This document shows, piece by piece, positions 1 to 64,000 of a stretch of 64,000 nt of DNA. Numbering within the stretch: the stretch's first letter is position 1; every line of letters starts with the position of its first letter. The notes under the pieces were generated by a model that was not told the origin of the DNA, searched no databases, and saw only the letters and a list, made by a program, of their open reading frames with translations. The DNA lies in NCBI GenBank assembly GCA_028583405.1, contig CM053252.1, positions 35,429,763 to 35,493,762 on the forward strand, in the 5' to 3' direction. This DNA is from Pogonophryne albipinna. Its lineage: Eukaryota > Chordata > Actinopteri > Perciformes > Artedidraconidae. The translations under genes and the position numbers were made by a program.

Positions 1-214
1 TGGTCAGAGTGAGTGATGTCAGGGATCCAGCTGGGCGCTCTCCTACATGTCTGACACGCAGAGAGCTGCTGTTCCCCCTCTTTTTGTCACTGGGCAAAGT
101 ATGACCTTCGTCTCTACTTTCTCACAGTGGCTGGTATGTATTGTTCCCAGCCTTCGTCCCCTCTTGGAGAATATTCATGTTCATTCATTCATGCACCGAA
201 AACTAGCAACTAAA

Positions 215-1760
215 GATAACAGATAAGATAAGTACTTTATTGGTCCCAATTTGGGAAATTGTTTGTGTTGCAGCAGCATAAAAGACGAGGCATTTTACAA
301 TAAAACAAAACTAGAAATAAACAAGAAAATAGAAAATATACATGTTGAATTTAACAAGATATCATATATACAGAGTTCTCTTCCAGCCAGAGGTGATTTA
401 TTGTACAGAGTTATTGCAGTGGGCTGGAATGTGTTCCTGTATCGGTCCTTGTGACAGCGGAGCTGCAGCAGTCTGTTGGAGAAGGAGCTCCGTTGACTGT
501 CCAGCTGCAGGTGGAGAGGATGGGTGGGGTTATCCATGATGGACAGCAGCCTGTTCAGTGTCCTCCTCTCCACCACAGCTTCAAAGGGGTCCAGCTTGAT
601 GCCGATGACAGACCCAGCTTTCCTGATCAGTTTATTGATCCTGCTGGTGTCACCGGCTCTGATGCTGCCCCCCCAGCAGACCGCAGCAAAGAAGAGTGCA
701 CTGGCCACAACAGACTGGTAGAAGATCTCCAGCATCTTGCTGCACACGTGGAAGGATCTCAGCTTCCTGAGAAAATAGTCTGCTCATCCCCTTCTTGTAC
801 ACAGCGTCAGTGTTGATGCTCCAGTTCAGCCCATTGTCTAAGGCTGGAGCCACACAAGGACGATAACGCTAACGGACCGCAATCGTTATCAAAAAAGTCT
901 TCCGTCCACACGCAACAGGCACCAGAAACATGTCCGTTCACACGAGACCACTCGAAAGCGCTGGAGATGCTGTAGTACATATGCCAGGCCTGTAAGTGAT
1001 GCTGTAGTCCTGCCACAAAAGCAGCGAAGAAGACTTGCCGCGCATGGTTGCCATGGTTGCCCTTCTGTTTATTCTCCGCTGTGGACGCTCTGGCTCTTTT
1101 TGTCCCTCCCCGAGGCAAGCGCTGTAAATCTCTCCGGAAGTCCACCAGCAGATGAAAAACACCCACCTCTCCGCCTCTTCCAAGGGACGAGGGGACCGTG
1201 CGGCAGAGTTTCCGTTCGATTTTTTTCCGCCGGTCAACATGTCCGTTAAAACAAAATTAGAAAAGTGCCGGTCAAAGGTCTTCTTTGTTATTTATTGAGC
1301 TTTAAAACAAACGAATAACGACCCGTTATCGTTATCGTTTTCTGCGTTTCCATGTCGGCCTCGTGTGGCCGAACCGTCTATCTGATAGTGAACTGTAGCA
1401 GATACGACCGTTATCGCCCTTGTGTGGCCGGGGCCTAAGTGCACTCCCAGGTACTTGTAGTCCTCCACAACAGCCACACCCTCTCCCAGAATGCACAGGG
1501 GCTGAGGAGACGTCCTCTTCCTCCTGAAATCAATGACCATCTCTCTGGTCTTGGCCACATTCAGAAGCAGATGATTTCCTCCAGTCCACTCTACAAAATC
1601 ACCCGCCAGTGCTCTGTACTCCTCCTCCCGTCCATCCCTTATACACCCTCCCACTGCAGAGTCATCCGAAAACTTCTGCAGGTGGCATTGAGTGGTATTG
1701 AACGTCAGAGGTGTATAAGGTGAACAGGAAAGGAGACAGCACAGCACAGTCCCCTGCTGA
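215..1760 (-). pseudogene. LINE fragment (L2/Rex-like reverse transcriptase C-terminal part), split by a MITE
   Basis: Read on the minus strand, 1747-1438 encodes the end of a reverse transcriptase: FSDDSA (the catalytic YxDD motif as FSDD), TREMVIDFRRKRTSPQPLCI, and EDYKYLGVHL. After the insertion, 838-295 continues with DNGLNWSINTDAVYKKGMSR and, in shifted frames, FYQSVVASALFFAAVCWGGS and the usual C-terminal RSSFSNRLLQLRC. The 3' end is at about 215-255 with GATAA-rich sequence next to tttattggtccc, typical of fish LINE tails. It is 5'-truncated near 1760, frame-shifted and non-functional. The clade is an inference. Confidence 0.8.
842..1435. mobile_element. PIF/Harbinger-type MITE inserted in the LINE
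   Basis: The terminal inverted repeats are GGCTGGAGCCACACAAGG on the left and, on the reverse strand, GGCCCCGGCCACACAAGG. They are flanked by a TAA duplication at 839-841 and 1436-1438. Deleting the element plus one TAA restores the LINE reading ...GVHL-DNG... exactly. A 3-bp TWA duplication and GG-starting ends are Harbinger features. A homologous copy in the opposite orientation lies within 27680-29212. Internal ORFs show no recognisable transposase. Confidence 0.85.
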
Positions 1761-1790
1761 AACTGCTCTTTTCTCTTTTATATTATTGTT

Positions 1791-2195
1791 AATAGAGGGG
1801 TGCGGGAATGAGTCCTAAAACTGAGAATGAGTTAACTTCACTTCCAGCTACCCTTGCCTTGTCAATGTTGTTTTTGGTTAAATGCCTAAAATAAGTCTGT
1901 CATTAACAGAAGCTTACGAGATTTCCATGTTTTTTTCCCTCAACATAAAGTATATCAGTAAAACACCCAGCTGGTGTACTTTTTTTGTATCTTAAAAGCA
2001 GAAGTTACTAACATGTGGCTAAATGTAACTACTAAACGTCATCATGCCAGTTATTAGGCATCTTCATCTTAGCAGTGGTGATATGAAGGTATGCTGCTGT
2101 TATGTATGCATTTCATTAGCTGTTTTATTACAAAATAATCCCATTGCTTTTCCGGGTCTGCCAAAAAAACACGTCATCACTGCACCACTCTATAG
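1791..2195 (+). mobile_element. Short inverted-repeat element, family 'CTATAGAGTGGTGCA', copy a
   Basis: Left end is atagaggggtgcgggaatga; right end is tgcaccactctatag (2181-2195), the reverse complement of the left terminus with a few changes. Copies b (23189-25054) and c (44638-47208) share both ends and the internal 'actactaaacgtcatc(a)tgcc' block. Non-coding. Superfamily not determined. Confidence 0.7.
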
Positions 2196-2302
2196 AATGT
2201 GTTTGGACTTTGGACAGACAAAGAGTATTTTTGCAGTACTGTGCAGCGTCCCCGTTTCAAAGCTGCATCACTAAAGCTCCATGATGTCCTTGTGTCCCTC
2301 AG

Positions 2303-64000
<61,698 letters not shown>

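Noticed and set aside
1..8. Possible 3' end of the preceding myo18a exon (tggtcaga before gtgagt at 9-14).
   Set aside because: The donor is consensus-like, but in the required phase the bases read W-S-E before ALKSS, where a Leu/Asn/Arg-type segment is expected, and eight bases cannot be verified.
807..1240. Two minus-strand frames in the Harbinger MITE.
   Set aside because: The second MITE copy does not keep either frame intact, so they are unlikely to be coding.

Overview
The window is teleost fish nuclear DNA. It carries one protein-coding gene, split into many short exons on the + strand, and the introns are full of fish-type repeats: hAT, PIF/Harbinger, piggyBac-like, pogo and Tc1-like transposons, L2/Rex-like LINEs, tRNA-derived SINEs, and very long GT, AT and CT microsatellites. 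No prokaryotic, phage or CRISPR signal was seen.

The gene is the middle part of an unconventional class XVIII myosin and matches MYO18A rather than MYO18B (symbol myo18a; which teleost paralogue cannot be told). Twenty-four exons, numbered here e1-e24 within the window, run from 2303 to 64000. All have AG/GT borders and compatible phases, about 988 codons in total. e1-e8 encode the second half of the motor domain, from switch II (DTPGFQNP) through the converter ([18 protein letters not shown]). e8/e9 finish the motor. e9 holds a single IQ-like motif, e10 the [13 protein letters not shown] hinge, and e11-e24 a long alpha-helical coiled coil. The N-terminal KE/PDZ part, P-loop, switch I and the C-terminal tail lie outside the window.

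Layout: 1-2302 is an upstream intron with a LINE fragment split by a Harbinger MITE. 2303-9475 holds e1-e7 with modest introns. 9476-38830 is dominated by three long introns with e8 and e9 isolated between them; these carry two nested transposon stacks (14564-19139 and 27419-30927), a 0.5-kb AT inverted repeat and a 265-bp GT run. 38831-55453 is exon-dense (e10-e22). 55454-62802 is a 7.3-kb intron with another hAT, an L2-like LINE and a SINE cluster. e23 and the first bases of e24 end the window.

No undescribed biological system was found. The observations most worth following up are: (i) e12, which is 120 nt and in phase, lies between a (TG)n tract and a complementary (AC)n tract that could pair in the pre-mRNA and loop the exon out; (ii) a transposon stack with four orders of insertion, most boundaries marked by target-site duplications; (iii) nine hAT-type insertions flanked by perfect 8-bp duplications in the introns of one gene; (iv) an unrecognised, protein-like antisense ORF at 60096-60386.
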